Source: CAZYVA01 sp964650695
Lineage (GTDB): Bacteria > Bacillota > Clostridia > Lachnospirales > Lachnospiraceae
Assembly (NCBI GenBank): GCA_964650695.1
Contig: CAZYVA010000002.1
Location: 1 to 64,000 of the forward strand
Direction of reading: 5' to 3'
Length of the DNA: 64,000 nucleotides
The position numbers and the translations under genes are program-made. Below, piece after piece: positions 45,149 to 53,457 of the stretch; the first letter of the stretch is position 1; each line of letters starts with the position of its first letter. The notes beneath the pieces were generated by a model. That model was not told the DNA's origin and made no database searches. It saw only the letters and a list, made by a program, of their open reading frames with translations.

Positions 45149-45685
45149 TTAATAATTCTCCGCGTAAACCTCAAAATAGGATTGCGGGTGGTTGCAGGTC
45201 GGGCATACCTGCGGCGCTTTGGTCCCTACTACAATATGCCCGCAGTTTCTGCACTCCCACACTTTGACCTCGCTCTTTTCAAATACCGTATTTGTTTCGA
45301 GGTTCCGGATCAACGCGCGGTACCGTTCCTCATGATGCTTTTCGACCGCCGCTACCAGGCGGAATTTCGCCGCCAGCTCCTGGAATCCTTCTTCCTCCGC
45401 GGTTTTGGCAAAACCATCGTACATATCCGTCCACTCATAATTTTCCCCTGCCGCGGCGGATTCCAGGTTGTAACCGGTATCCCCGATCCCGTCCAGCTCT
45501 TTAAACCACATCTTTGCATGTTCTTTTTCATTGTCCGCCGTCTTCAAAAAGAGCGCCGCTATCTGCTCATATCCTTCTTTTTTTGCCTTTGACGCAAAAA
45601 AAGTATATTTGTTCCTTGCCTCTGATTCTCCTGAAAAAGCAGCCATCAGATTTTTTTCGGTCTGTGTCCCTTCATATTTGCTCAT
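45149..45685 (-). CDS. rbr: Rubrerythrin
   Basis: A 178-aa non-haem iron protein that reduces hydrogen peroxide in anaerobes. The ferritin-like four-helix domain carries the di-iron ligands ([40 protein letters not shown]) and the C-terminal rubredoxin domain has CRNCGHIV and CPTCNHP as the iron site. The length matches classic rubrerythrin. AGGAGGG precedes the ATG. The promoter region carries a palindrome over the -10 box, suggesting peroxide- or metal-responsive repression. Confidence 0.96.
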   Translation of the reverse strand: MSKYEGTQTEKNLMAAFSGESEARNKYTFFASKAKKEGYEQIAALFLKTADNEKEHAKMWFKELDGIGDTGYNLESAAAGENYEWTDMYDGFAKTAEEEGFQELAAKFRLVAAVEKHHEERYRALIRNLETNTVFEKSEVKVWECRNCGHIVVGTKAPQVCPTCNHPQSYFEVYAENY

Positions 45686-45736
45686 GTCTTTCCCTCCTGA
45701 AAAATAATAGTGAAACCAGGAATGATTCCCATTAAT

Positions 45737-45771
45737 ATGGTATCATACCATACCCTTCTCGCTGAATGCAA
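45737..45771 (-). promoter_or_regulatory. Rubrerythrin promoter with overlapping palindrome
   Basis: On the minus strand TTGCAT, 18 bases, TATGAT. The -10 box lies inside the perfect palindrome ATGGTAT-G-ATACCAT (45737-45751), a likely operator. The sequence is not a canonical PerR box, so the regulator is open. Confidence 0.55.
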
Positions 45772-45889
45772 TATCATATTTAAAATAGTATTCGTAGCTG
45801 TTTGGGGCCTTCCGTCACTCTCTTATTCTTACCCATTTCTTCTTTTCTCATAACTGCATAGAACAATTTTCTCTGTAAAACAAGGGGCT

Positions 45890-45923
45890 GCCGCTTTCGG
45901 CAAGGGAGAGGCCGTAGTAACAA
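45890..45923 (+). repeat. Possible decayed end of repeat family A
   Basis: GGCAAGGGAGAGGCCGTAGTAACAA resembles the right end of family A (GGCAGGGGGGAGGGGCCGTG then AATGGGAACAA at 240-281). Listed in parts; the resemblance is limited to about 30 bases. Confidence 0.3.
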
Positions 45924-45937
45924 AAAGTTCCATATAG

Positions 45938-45966
45938 TTGACAAACAGCGGGCTTTTCTGTTAAGT
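45938..45966 (+). promoter_or_regulatory. Promoter of the GTPase-NYN fusion gene
   Basis: A perfect TTGACA is followed after 17 bases by TTAAGT. It predicts a leader of about 210 bases, which holds a palindrome at 45974-45991, an inverted repeat ATTGCT/AGCAAT and a possible 29-codon ORF at 45996-46085. Confidence 0.65.
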
Positions 45967-45973
45967 TAAAAAA

Positions 45974-45991
45974 ATGTTAGGTGCTTAACAA
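45974..45991. promoter_or_regulatory. Rex-like palindrome ATGTTAG-GTGC-TTAACAA
   Basis: The sequence matches 12 of 14 informative positions of the Rex half-sites TTGTTAA-N4-TTAACAA and lies at about +1 to +18 of the predicted transcript. Rex senses the NADH/NAD+ ratio in Clostridia. It is a candidate only; it could equally be an RNA hairpin. Confidence 0.35.
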
Positions 45992-46185
45992 AGGAATGCT
46001 GCGCGAAGCGGCAAAATGTTTGAAGGCTATTCTGCCAGCCGTTTTGGAATTTCCTGGGATGGAAGAAAAATCAGAGTATCCATGATGTCTTCCAGATAAA
46101 AATTGCTTCAGGAAAAACGGGAGCAATGGTTGGAAGAAGAAAATGCAGATGAAGCAGTTATAGACAACAGAAAGGGGCATTTTCT

Positions 46186-48927
46186 ATGGAGGAAACTTCG
46201 GAAAATCAACCAATGAAAAAACATATTAGTATTGGTCTGTTGGCCCATGTAGACGCGGGGAAGACAACACTATCGGAAAGCATTTTGTACCATACGGGGA
46301 AAATCCGCAAGATGGGGAGGGTAGACCACGGGGACGCCTTTTTTGACACTTATGGACTGGAGCGAAGCCGCGGGATCACCATTTTTTCCAAACAGGCGGT
46401 GATCGGGCTGGGAGAAAAGGAGGTCACTCTCCTGGATACGCCCGGCCATGTGGATTTTAGCGCGGAGACGGAGCGGACGCTTCAGATTTTGGACTACGCG
46501 GTCCTGGTCATCAGCGGGGCGGATGGGGTGCAGGGGCATACCCGGACGCTCTGGGATTTATTAAAACGTTACCGGGTGCCAGTGTTTCTTTTTATTAATA
46601 AAATGGATCAGGAGGGTGCGGATAAGGGAAAGCTTTTGGCGGATCTGAAAGAAAACCTGGATGAAAACTGTATGGAATTCACCAACGACCTGGCGCGGGC
46701 AGAGGAGGCTTTTCTGGAAAACCTGGCAGTGTGCGATGAACGCGCGATGGAAGAATACCTGCGGACCGGAAGCCTGTCGAAAGAGGCGGTTGTAGATCTG
46801 GTCTGGAAGCGGAAAGTGTTTCCGTGTTACTTTGGCTCTGCTTTGAAAATGCAAGGAGTACGCACTTTCCTGGAAGGGTTAGATAGGTATACGTGGTGTC
46901 CGTGGGCGCGGAAGGCTTCCGGGGCTTTCGGGGCGCAGGTTTATAAAATCACGCGGGATAGCAAGGGGAACCGGCTGACCCATTTAAAAATTGTCAGCGG
47001 AAGCCTGAAAGTTAAAGATAGCCTGGCTGGAAAAGGCGCGGATGGGCCATGGGAGGAAAAGATCAACCAGATCCGTATCTACTCCGGGGAGCGGTTCGAG
47101 GCGGTCCCGGAAGCGTATGCGGGAATGGTCTGCGCAGTGGCCGGACTTTCCGCGACTTACGCGGGGGAAGGGCTTGGGGTTTCCGGGGACTTACGAAAAC
47201 CGGCGCTGGAGCCAGTATTAAACTACCAGATCGAACTGCCGCCGGGGAGCGACGTCCATTCGATGCTGAGAAACCTGCGCCAGTTGGAGGAAGAAGACCC
47301 GATGCTCCAGATTGCCTGGAACGGGGAGCTATCGGAAATCCACGCGCATCTCATGGGGGAGGTGCAGATCGAGGTCCTGGAAAGCGTGATCAAGGAGCGG
47401 TTTGGTGAAACGGTGTCGTTTGGGGCGGGAAGTATCATTTACAAGGAAACGATTCGGAATACCGTGGAGGGGGTCGGGCATTACGAGCCGCTGCGCCATT
47501 ATGCAGAAGTGCATTTGATTTTACAGCCCGGTGAACGGGGAAGCGGGCTTGTGTTTGATACAGCCTGTCCGGAGGATGAGCTGGATTTGCACTGGCAAAG
47601 GCTGATCCTCACCCATCTGAAAGAGCGCACCCACCGGGGCGTACTCACGGGCGCGGCGGTTACGGATATGAAAATCACGTTGGCGGCAGGGAGGGCGCAT
47701 TTGAAGCATACGGAGGGAGGAGATTTCCGGCAGGCAGCTTACCGGGCGCTGCGCCAGGGGCTCATGCAGGCGGAGAGTGTGCTTTTGGAGCCTTACTATC
47801 AGTTCCGGTTGGAAGTCCCTGCGGAAGATACCGGGCGCGCCATGACGGATATCCAACGCATGTCCGGCGAAACGGCTCCACCGCAGACGCAGGGCGGTTT
47901 CTCTGTTTTGGAGGGGAAAGCTCCGGCAGCAACGATGAAGGGTTACAAGCAGGAACTGATGGCATATTCCAAAGGCCAGGGCCGGCTCTCCTGCGTGTTT
48001 GCGGGGTTTTTCCCTTGCCACAATGCAGAAGCGGTCATACAGGAATGTGGGTATGACGCGCCAGGGGATCGGGAGGATCCAGCCGGTTCCGTGTTCTGTT
48101 CCCATGGCGCGGGGGTTTATGTGCCGTGGGATGAGGTGTTTTCCCATATGCATATCGAAAGCCGGCTGCAGGAATATCTGCAAGGGGAGGGGAAGGACAC
48201 GGCAGATCAAGGGAAAGCCGCACCGAGGAACGCGGCGTTCGGGAAAGCGGCGCCGCAAGCCCCATCCCAGGAAAAAGAAGAAAAAGAACTGGAAGAAATC
48301 TTTATCCGCACCTATGGGAAATACGGGCGCAGGATCCCAGAGGCGGGAATGGCTGCTGTCGATGCAGGGAAAACCCCTGCGGAAAACCAGGGATCCATGG
48401 AGGAATACCTGCTCGTGGACGGGTACAATGTCATTTTTGCGTGGGAGGATCTGAAGGAACTGGCAAAGGAGAACATAGAAGCCGCCCGGGGGAAGCTGAT
48501 GGACATCTTAAGCAATTACCAGGGCTTCAGAAAATGTGTGGTGATTGCGGTGTTTGACGCTTACCGTGTAGAAGGGGAACAGATGGAAGTCCAAAAATAC
48601 CATAACATCCATGTGGTGTATACGAAGGAGGCGGAAACCGCAGACCAGTATATTGAAAAAGTGGTGCATCAGATTGGGAGAAAATACCATGTGACTGTCG
48701 TTACCTCTGACGGAGTGGAACAGGTGGTGACGCTGGGGCAAGGCGGCGCGCTGATCTCCGCGAGGGAATTTAAAGAGGAGGTCGAAGCCGTAAAGCGGCA
48801 GATCGCGGAGGAGGGCAGACGCCATGGGGGCAGCCGGAAAAACTACCTGTTTGATCATATGGATCCAAAACTGCGGCGGGAGATGGAGCAGGTCCGGCTG
48901 GGGAAAAACCGGGACAACCCAGGATAA
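46186..48927 (+). CDS. Tet/EF-G-like ribosomal GTPase fused to a Rae1/YacP-type NYN endoribonuclease
   Basis: A 913-aa fusion. Residues 1 to about 660 follow ribosomal protection proteins of the Tet(M)/EF-G type: G1 HVDAGKTTL (18-26), G3 DTPGH (84-88), G4 NKMD (138-141), then domains II-V ending near VYVPWDEVF. After a low-complexity alanine/glutamate-rich linker (about 665-735), residues 740-880 match Rae1/YacP: LLVDGYNVIFAWEDLKEL, VIAVFDAYRVEG, ETADQYIEKV, VVTSDGVEQ. Candidate catalytic acids are Asp745, Asp791 and Asp820. Rae1 of Bacillus enters the ribosomal A site and cuts mRNA. So the protein may deliver an RNase to stalled ribosomes. AAAGGGG precedes the ATG. A tetracycline resistance role is possible but not shown. 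Confidence 0.88.
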   Translation: MEETSENQPMKKHISIGLLAHVDAGKTTLSESILYHTGKIRKMGRVDHGDAFFDTYGLERSRGITIFSKQAVIGLGEKEVTLLDTPGHVDFSAETERTLQILDYAVLVISGADGVQGHTRTLWDLLKRYRVPVFLFINKMDQEGADKGKLLADLKENLDENCMEFTNDLARAEEAFLENLAVCDERAMEEYLRTGSLSKEAVVDLVWKRKVFPCYFGSALKMQGVRTFLEGLDRYTWCPWARKASGAFGAQVYKITRDSKGNRLTHLKIVSGSLKVKDSLAGKGADGPWEEKINQIRIYSGERFEAVPEAYAGMVCAVAGLSATYAGEGLGVSGDLRKPALEPVLNYQIELPPGSDVHSMLRNLRQLEEEDPMLQIAWNGELSEIHAHLMGEVQIEVLESVIKERFGETVSFGAGSIIYKETIRNTVEGVGHYEPLRHYAEVHLILQPGERGSGLVFDTACPEDELDLHWQRLILTHLKERTHRGVLTGAAVTDMKITLAAGRAHLKHTEGGDFRQAAYRALRQGLMQAESVLLEPYYQFRLEVPAEDTGRAMTDIQRMSGETAPPQTQGGFSVLEGKAPAATMKGYKQELMAYSKGQGRLSCVFAGFFPCHNAEAVIQECGYDAPGDREDPAGSVFCSHGAGVYVPWDEVFSHMHIESRLQEYLQGEGKDTADQGKAAPRNAAFGKAAPQAPSQEKEEKELEEIFIRTYGKYGRRIPEAGMAAVDAGKTPAENQGSMEEYLLVDGYNVIFAWEDLKELAKENIEAARGKLMDILSNYQGFRKCVVIAVFDAYRVEGEQMEVQKYHNIHVVYTKEAETADQYIEKVVHQIGRKYHVTVVTSDGVEQVVTLGQGGALISAREFKEEVEAVKRQIAEEGRRHGGSRKNYLFDHMDPKLRREMEQVRLGKNRDNPG

Positions 48928-48951
48928 AGGGCATGTCCCCGACGCCGGTTC

Positions 48952-50202
48952 TCATTTCTCCGGCAGATATACATGCACCGTCTCGATCCGTTTTTTGTCG
49001 AGTGTTTCCACTACAAGGCGGATGTGGTCGTCTGTGATGATGGAATCGCCGATCTTTGGAAACCGATCCAGCTTCTCGATGATGAAACCGCCCAACGAAT
49101 CATATTCCCCGGATTCAAGGCCAAGGCCCAGCCGCCCGTTCAGTTCATCCAGGTTTACCGATCCTTCCACGATATACTCCAGGTCATTGACCTGCTGGAT
49201 GTATTCCTCTTCATTTTCATCGTATTCATCGTGGATCTCCCCTACGATTTCTTCCAAAAGGTCTTCCAGCGTAATCAGCCCGGAAGTCTCCCCGTATTCG
49301 TCCAGGACGATCGCAATATTGAAAGAAGCCTGGCGCATTTCGACCAAAAGCTCCGAAATGTTTTTATACTCATATGTGAAATAAGCCTCCCGCAGGATAT
49401 CCCTGACGTGGAATTCCGTGATGTTGTCGTAAAACAGCAGATCTTTCATATTGATGGTGCCGACCACATGGTCCGTAGTCTCCTCAAAGACCGGGAGACG
49501 GGTATATTTATCCTCGCGGAAAATCTCGATCAGTTCCTCGTAGGTGCTGTCAATGTCCGCGAACGTCATATGCACGCGTGGAACCATCACATCTTTCGCC
49601 TTTGCGTCGCCCAAATCAAAGACGTTGTAAATCATTTCTTTCTCGCCAGATTCAATCACGCCGTCTTCGTGGCTGACATCCACGATCGTGCGCAGCTCCG
49701 TTTCCGTCATCTGGTCGTTCCTGGCGTTCGGGTCAACCCCAAGCAGCCGCAGGACGCCGTTGGACAGGGTCGTGATGAAAAAAATCAACGGGGTGGAGAC
49801 AGTCATGAACGCGTGGATGGCCTTTGCGTAGCGCAGCGCTATTTTTTCCGCGCGCAGTGTGGCCAGCGTCTTTGGCGTGATCTCCCCGAATAAAATAATA
49901 AAAATGGTTAAGATCGCGCTGGCGGCGGCAACGGAACCGCCGATATGGTAAGCAATAGAAGTTGTCAGAGACGCGGCGGAAAGATTGACAATATTGTTCC
50001 CAATTAAGATCGCGCTCAGCATTTTCCCGGATTCATCCGTAATGTGAAGCACGGTCTTTGCCTGTTTGCTGCCGTTTTCCGCAAGGTTCCGGATGCGGAT
50101 TTTATTGGCGGCTGTCAAAGCGGTCTCTGCGGAAGAAAAAAAAGCGGAAAGAATCAACAAAATAATCAATACTATGATTTGTATGGCGTCACCTGCATCC
50201 AA
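48952..50202 (-). CDS. CorC/HlyC-type transporter-associated protein with CBS pair
   Basis: About 416 aa. The N-terminal DUF21 (CNNM) membrane domain has four hydrophobic segments (IQIIVLIILLILSAFFSSAETALTA), followed by paired CBS domains (VMVPRVHMTFADIDSTYEEL, DHVVGTINMKDLLFY) and a C-terminal CorC_HlyC domain (EYGETSGLITLEDLLEEIVG). Such proteins are linked to Mg2+ export or ion homeostasis; the haemolysin label is historical. The start TTG 50202 follows AAAAGGAG by 11 bases; an ATG at 50244 is the alternative and would precede that ribosome site. Confidence 0.9.
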   Translation of the reverse strand: MDAGDAIQIIVLIILLILSAFFSSAETALTAANKIRIRNLAENGSKQAKTVLHITDESGKMLSAILIGNNIVNLSAASLTTSIAYHIGGSVAAASAILTIFIILFGEITPKTLATLRAEKIALRYAKAIHAFMTVSTPLIFFITTLSNGVLRLLGVDPNARNDQMTETELRTIVDVSHEDGVIESGEKEMIYNVFDLGDAKAKDVMVPRVHMTFADIDSTYEELIEIFREDKYTRLPVFEETTDHVVGTINMKDLLFYDNITEFHVRDILREAYFTYEYKNISELLVEMRQASFNIAIVLDEYGETSGLITLEDLLEEIVGEIHDEYDENEEEYIQQVNDLEYIVEGSVNLDELNGRLGLGLESGEYDSLGGFIIEKLDRFPKIGDSIITDDHIRLVVETLDKKRIETVHVYLPEK

Positions 50203-50403
50203 CGAAAACTCAACTCCTTTTTCTGTGAATCGTAATAAAAACATGCATCAGTGCCATATAAAAATTAATATAGCGTATTTACATTGATTTTGCAAGAGCT
50301 GGCGTTGAACTTGGGCATGAATTGGTGTATGATGTGGATAGTAACGGTGTGATAGCAGTAGTTTTATTGGAAAAGCGCGGCTGCCATTCAAGAGGAAGAG
50401 GTT

Positions 50404-51321
50404 ATGTCAGACATTCAATTTGCGGAACAACTGGAAAAGATTGTGGGCGTCGGGCGTCTGAAGGTGCAGGAGCCGATGCGGGCGCATACGACTTTCCGGA
50501 TCGGGGGGCCGGCGGATTATTTTGTGACGCCGGGGACAAGGGAGCAGGTGCAGAGCCTTATCAGGCTCTGTGGCAAAGAGCAGATGCCGTATTGTATCAT
50601 CGGAAATGGGAGCAACCTTTTAGTGGGCGATAAAGGCGTGAGGGGCGTAGTGATCCAGATCTACAGGATGATGGGCAAGATTGAGGTGGATGGATGTGAG
50701 ATCCGTGCACAGGCAGGCGCCCTTTTGTCGGGGATCGCGGAGAGGGCGGCCGGAGCCGGGCTTGGGGGCCTGGAGTTCGCTTCGGGGATCCCAGGGACGG
50801 TCGGCGGCGCGTGCGTCATGAATGCCGGCGCTTATGGCCGGGAGATGAAGGATGTTTTAAAAGAGGTTACAGTCCTGACGCACGCAGGGGCGTTTCTTAC
50901 CATCCCGGCGGCCCGGATGGAGCTGGGATACCGGACTAGCATCCTCGCAAGGAAGGGCTACATTGTTACGGATGTAGTGCTGAATCTGGGCAGGCGGCCG
51001 GAGGCAGAGGTACGTGCCCGTATGGATGAGCTGCGCGCAAGACGGGTCTCCAGGCAGCCGCTGGAATATCCGAGTGCGGGAAGTGCGTTTAAGCGGCCGG
51101 AAGGGTATTTTGCAGGGAAACTGATCCAGGACAGTGGCCTGCAGGGCTTCCGGGTCGGCGATGCGCAGGTTTCAGAGAAACACTGCGGCTTTATCATCAA
51201 CCGTGGGCAGGCGACGGCAGAGGATGTGAGGGAGCTGATACGCCGGGTAACAGAGACGGTCAAGGGAACGTTCGGCGTGGAACTGGAACCGGAGATCAGA
51301 AGGCTGGGGGAGTTTGAATGA
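50404..51321 (+). CDS. murB: UDP-N-acetylenolpyruvoylglucosamine reductase MurB
   Basis: FAD-dependent, NADPH-using enzyme of peptidoglycan precursor synthesis. The start region MRAHTTFRIGGPADYFVTP, the FAD site IIGNGSNLLV, the GLEFASGIPGTVGGACVMNAGAYG block and the catalytic PSAGSAFKRPEGYFAGKLI with Ser are present, of the type II (Gram-positive) form. 305 aa is normal. GAGGAAGAGG precedes the ATG. The stop overlaps the rapZ start by 4 bases. Confidence 0.96.
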   Translation: MSDIQFAEQLEKIVGVGRLKVQEPMRAHTTFRIGGPADYFVTPGTREQVQSLIRLCGKEQMPYCIIGNGSNLLVGDKGVRGVVIQIYRMMGKIEVDGCEIRAQAGALLSGIAERAAGAGLGGLEFASGIPGTVGGACVMNAGAYGREMKDVLKEVTVLTHAGAFLTIPAARMELGYRTSILARKGYIVTDVVLNLGRRPEAEVRARMDELRARRVSRQPLEYPSAGSAFKRPEGYFAGKLIQDSGLQGFRVGDAQVSEKHCGFIINRGQATAEDVRELIRRVTETVKGTFGVELEPEIRRLGEFE

Positions 51322-52181
51322 GGTTTGTGTTAGTGACCGGGATGTCAGGGGCTGGAAAAAGCACAGCATTGAAGATACTGGAAGATATGGGGTATTTTTG
51401 TGTGGACAACCTCCCGGTGCCGCTGATCCCCAAATTTGCCGAGCTGGCGTTGGTTCCCGGCGCGGAGATGAATAAGGTGGCCCTCGGCGTAGACATCCGC
51501 AGCGGACAGAATTTCCACGAGCTGGAGCGGATACTGGAGGAACTGGAACAAGCCAGCATCCTGGTGGAGATCCTGTATCTGGAATCCAGCGACGCCGTCC
51601 TGGTGAAACGCTTCAAAGAAACACGGCGCTTCCACCCGTTGTCAGGAAGCAGCGGGCGTATTGACGAGGGGATCCGCAAGGAGCGCGCACGTCTGGAATT
51701 TCTTAGGAAAAAGGCGGACTACCTGCTGGACACGAGCCATACACTTACAAAGGAACTGAAAACATCCCTGAATAAAATCTTTGTGGAAAACAAGGAATAT
51801 AAGAACCTGTACATTACGGTATTATCTTTTGGGTTTAAATACGGCATCCCAAGCGATGCGGATCTGGTCTTTGACGTAAGGTTCCTGCCGAACCCTTATT
51901 ATATTGAAGAACTCCGTCCGATGAGCGGGAACGACCGGCCGGTCAGGGATTTTGTCATGGAAAATGAAAACGCCGGGAAATTCTTAGGAAAGCTGGCGGA
52001 TATGATAGAATTTCTCATACCGAATTATATCAGCGAGGGGAAAACACAGCTTGTTATTGCTATTGGCTGCACCGGCGGGAAGCACCGTTCTGTGACGCTG
52101 GCAAATGAGCTGTACACCATCCTGGAGAAAGCAGAGGCATATGGGCTGCGCATGGAACACCGCGATATTGGGAAGAGGTAA
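51318..52181 (+). CDS. rapZ: RapZ/YvcJ nucleotide-binding protein
   Basis: A 287-aa P-loop ATPase/GTPase. Walker A GMSGAGKS is at residues 8-15, and the C-terminal RNA-binding-type domain ends with IAIGCTGGKHRSVTLANEL. In Gram-positives YvcJ affects late competence and other traits; in enterobacteria RapZ directs small RNA decay. It overlaps murB by 4 bases and precedes whiA by 3 bases, a conserved block. Confidence 0.95.
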   Translation: MRFVLVTGMSGAGKSTALKILEDMGYFCVDNLPVPLIPKFAELALVPGAEMNKVALGVDIRSGQNFHELERILEELEQASILVEILYLESSDAVLVKRFKETRRFHPLSGSSGRIDEGIRKERARLEFLRKKADYLLDTSHTLTKELKTSLNKIFVENKEYKNLYITVLSFGFKYGIPSDADLVFDVRFLPNPYYIEELRPMSGNDRPVRDFVMENENAGKFLGKLADMIEFLIPNYISEGKTQLVIAIGCTGGKHRSVTLANELYTILEKAEAYGLRMEHRDIGKR

Positions 52182-52184
52182 CAT

Positions 52185-53066
52185 ATGTCATTTTCAGGGG
52201 AGATCAAGGAGGAACTGGCTCAAGCCGTGCCAAAAGCCAGACATTGCCGCCTGGCGGAACTCTCCGCAATGATGCAGATGTGCGGGGAATGGCAGGAAGG
52301 GGAAACCGTAGGGTGCAGGCTCAGGTTCCGCACGGAAAATTTACCAGTTGCAAGAAAATGCTTTACATTGATGGAAAAAACATTTAATATAAGAACTGAT
52401 ATTTCAATCCGGCAGAACCGGCCAAAAGGGAATCGGACCTATTTCCTTTGCTGGAAGGGAGAAGAACTGCTGGCTGTGAGACACGCCATGGTCCAGTCTG
52501 CCTGCTGTAAAAGGGCATTTATCCGGGGCGCTTTTTTATGCGCCGGTTCCATCAGCAATCCAAAGAAATCCTATCATTTTGAGATTGTATGCGGGACGGA
52601 TGGACAGGCCGCATATTTACAGAAGCTCCTTTGGAGCTTTGGGATAGAGGCAAAGCGTGCCATGCGGAAGCATAGCTACGTGGTCTATTTAAAGGAAGGC
52701 TCCCGGATTGTGGATGTTTTGAATGTCATGGAAGCACACGGGGCGCTGATGGACCTGGAGAATATACGCATTTTGAAGGAGATGCGCAACACGGTGAACC
52801 GTAAAGTAAACTGTGAGGCGGCCAATATCAACAAAGTGGTCCTTGCGGCAGTGAGACAGAAAGAGGACATTTTACTGATCCGGGATAAGATAGGGTTGGA
52901 TAAGCTGCCGGAGGGACTGAGAGCTATGGCGCTGATGCGCCTTTCCTGTTCGGAGGACGTTTCACTGAAAGACCTTGGCGCGTTGATGGAGCCGCCGCTC
53001 GGAAAGTCGGGGGTCAACCACCGCCTCAGGAAGCTGGGCGAAATAGCGGATCGTTTGAGGGAATAG
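52185..53066 (+). CDS. whiA: DNA-binding protein WhiA
   Basis: A 293-aa protein with an N-terminal LAGLIDADG-like homing endonuclease fold without catalytic acids and a C-terminal helix-turn-helix (LKDLGALMEPPLGKSGVNHRLRKL). WhiA affects cell division and chromosome segregation in Firmicutes and sporulation in Actinobacteria. Length and position after rapZ are typical. The start ATG 52185 has AAGAGG upstream. Confidence 0.95.
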   Translation: MSFSGEIKEELAQAVPKARHCRLAELSAMMQMCGEWQEGETVGCRLRFRTENLPVARKCFTLMEKTFNIRTDISIRQNRPKGNRTYFLCWKGEELLAVRHAMVQSACCKRAFIRGAFLCAGSISNPKKSYHFEIVCGTDGQAAYLQKLLWSFGIEAKRAMRKHSYVVYLKEGSRIVDVLNVMEAHGALMDLENIRILKEMRNTVNRKVNCEAANINKVVLAAVRQKEDILLIRDKIGLDKLPEGLRAMALMRLSCSEDVSLKDLGALMEPPLGKSGVNHRLRKLGEIADRLRE

Positions 53067-53085
53067 TAAGGAGGAACGGTAAATT

Positions 53086-53343
53086 ATGACAAAAAGACAG
53101 GTGACAATCTTGACCAGTATGAATATGGAGGCGCGCCCGATCGCCCATCTGGTACAGGAGGCGAGCCAGTACGCCAGCAATGTCTATATTGAGGTGGAAG
53201 ATAAAAAGATCAATGCAAAAAGCATTATGGGGATGATGAGCCTGAAACTGACAGAAGGTACAAGATTGACCGTTATAGCTGAAGGAGAGGATGAAGACGA
53301 CGCAGTAGAAGGCATCGAGATGTTTTTGTCCACGGCGTGTTAG
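53086..53343 (+). CDS. Crh-like HPr paralogue without the catalytic histidine
   Basis: An 85-aa HPr-fold protein. Where HPr has the phosphorylated His15 in HARP, this protein has Glu15 (NMEARPIAHL), so it cannot carry phosphate between EI and EII. Ser46 and its surroundings (KSIMGMMSL) are kept exactly at position 46, so HPr kinase could still phosphorylate it. This is the pattern of Bacillus Crh, which acts with CcpA in catabolite repression and also lies after yvcJ-yvcL. AAGGAGG precedes the ATG. Confidence 0.88.
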   Translation: MTKRQVTILTSMNMEARPIAHLVQEASQYASNVYIEVEDKKINAKSIMGMMSLKLTEGTRLTVIAEGEDEDDAVEGIEMFLSTAC

Positions 53344-53407
53344 GGATCCATCATAGGCGGTCAGGGACAAAAAGGTCTGCACAGGACGGTACATAGATGA
53401 CTCAGGG

Positions 53408-53430
53408 AGGGCACACGGATGCCCTTTTGT
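53408..53430 (+). terminator. Terminator after the murB-rapZ-whiA-crh block
   Basis: AGGGCA pairs with TGCCCT around CACGGA, then TTTGTCTTTGCTTTTT. Confidence 0.65.
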
Positions 53431-53457
53431 CTTTGCTTTTTCAGGGAGGTTCAAAGG

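Noticed and set aside
46186..48927. Simple tetracycline resistance gene
   Set aside because: The GTPase part resembles ribosomal protection proteins, but the extra NYN domain, chromosomal context without mobile elements, and long linker make drug resistance only one possibility.
48952..50202. Haemolysin toxin
   Set aside because: DUF21-CBS-CorC_HlyC proteins are membrane ion-homeostasis proteins; the haemolysin name is historical.
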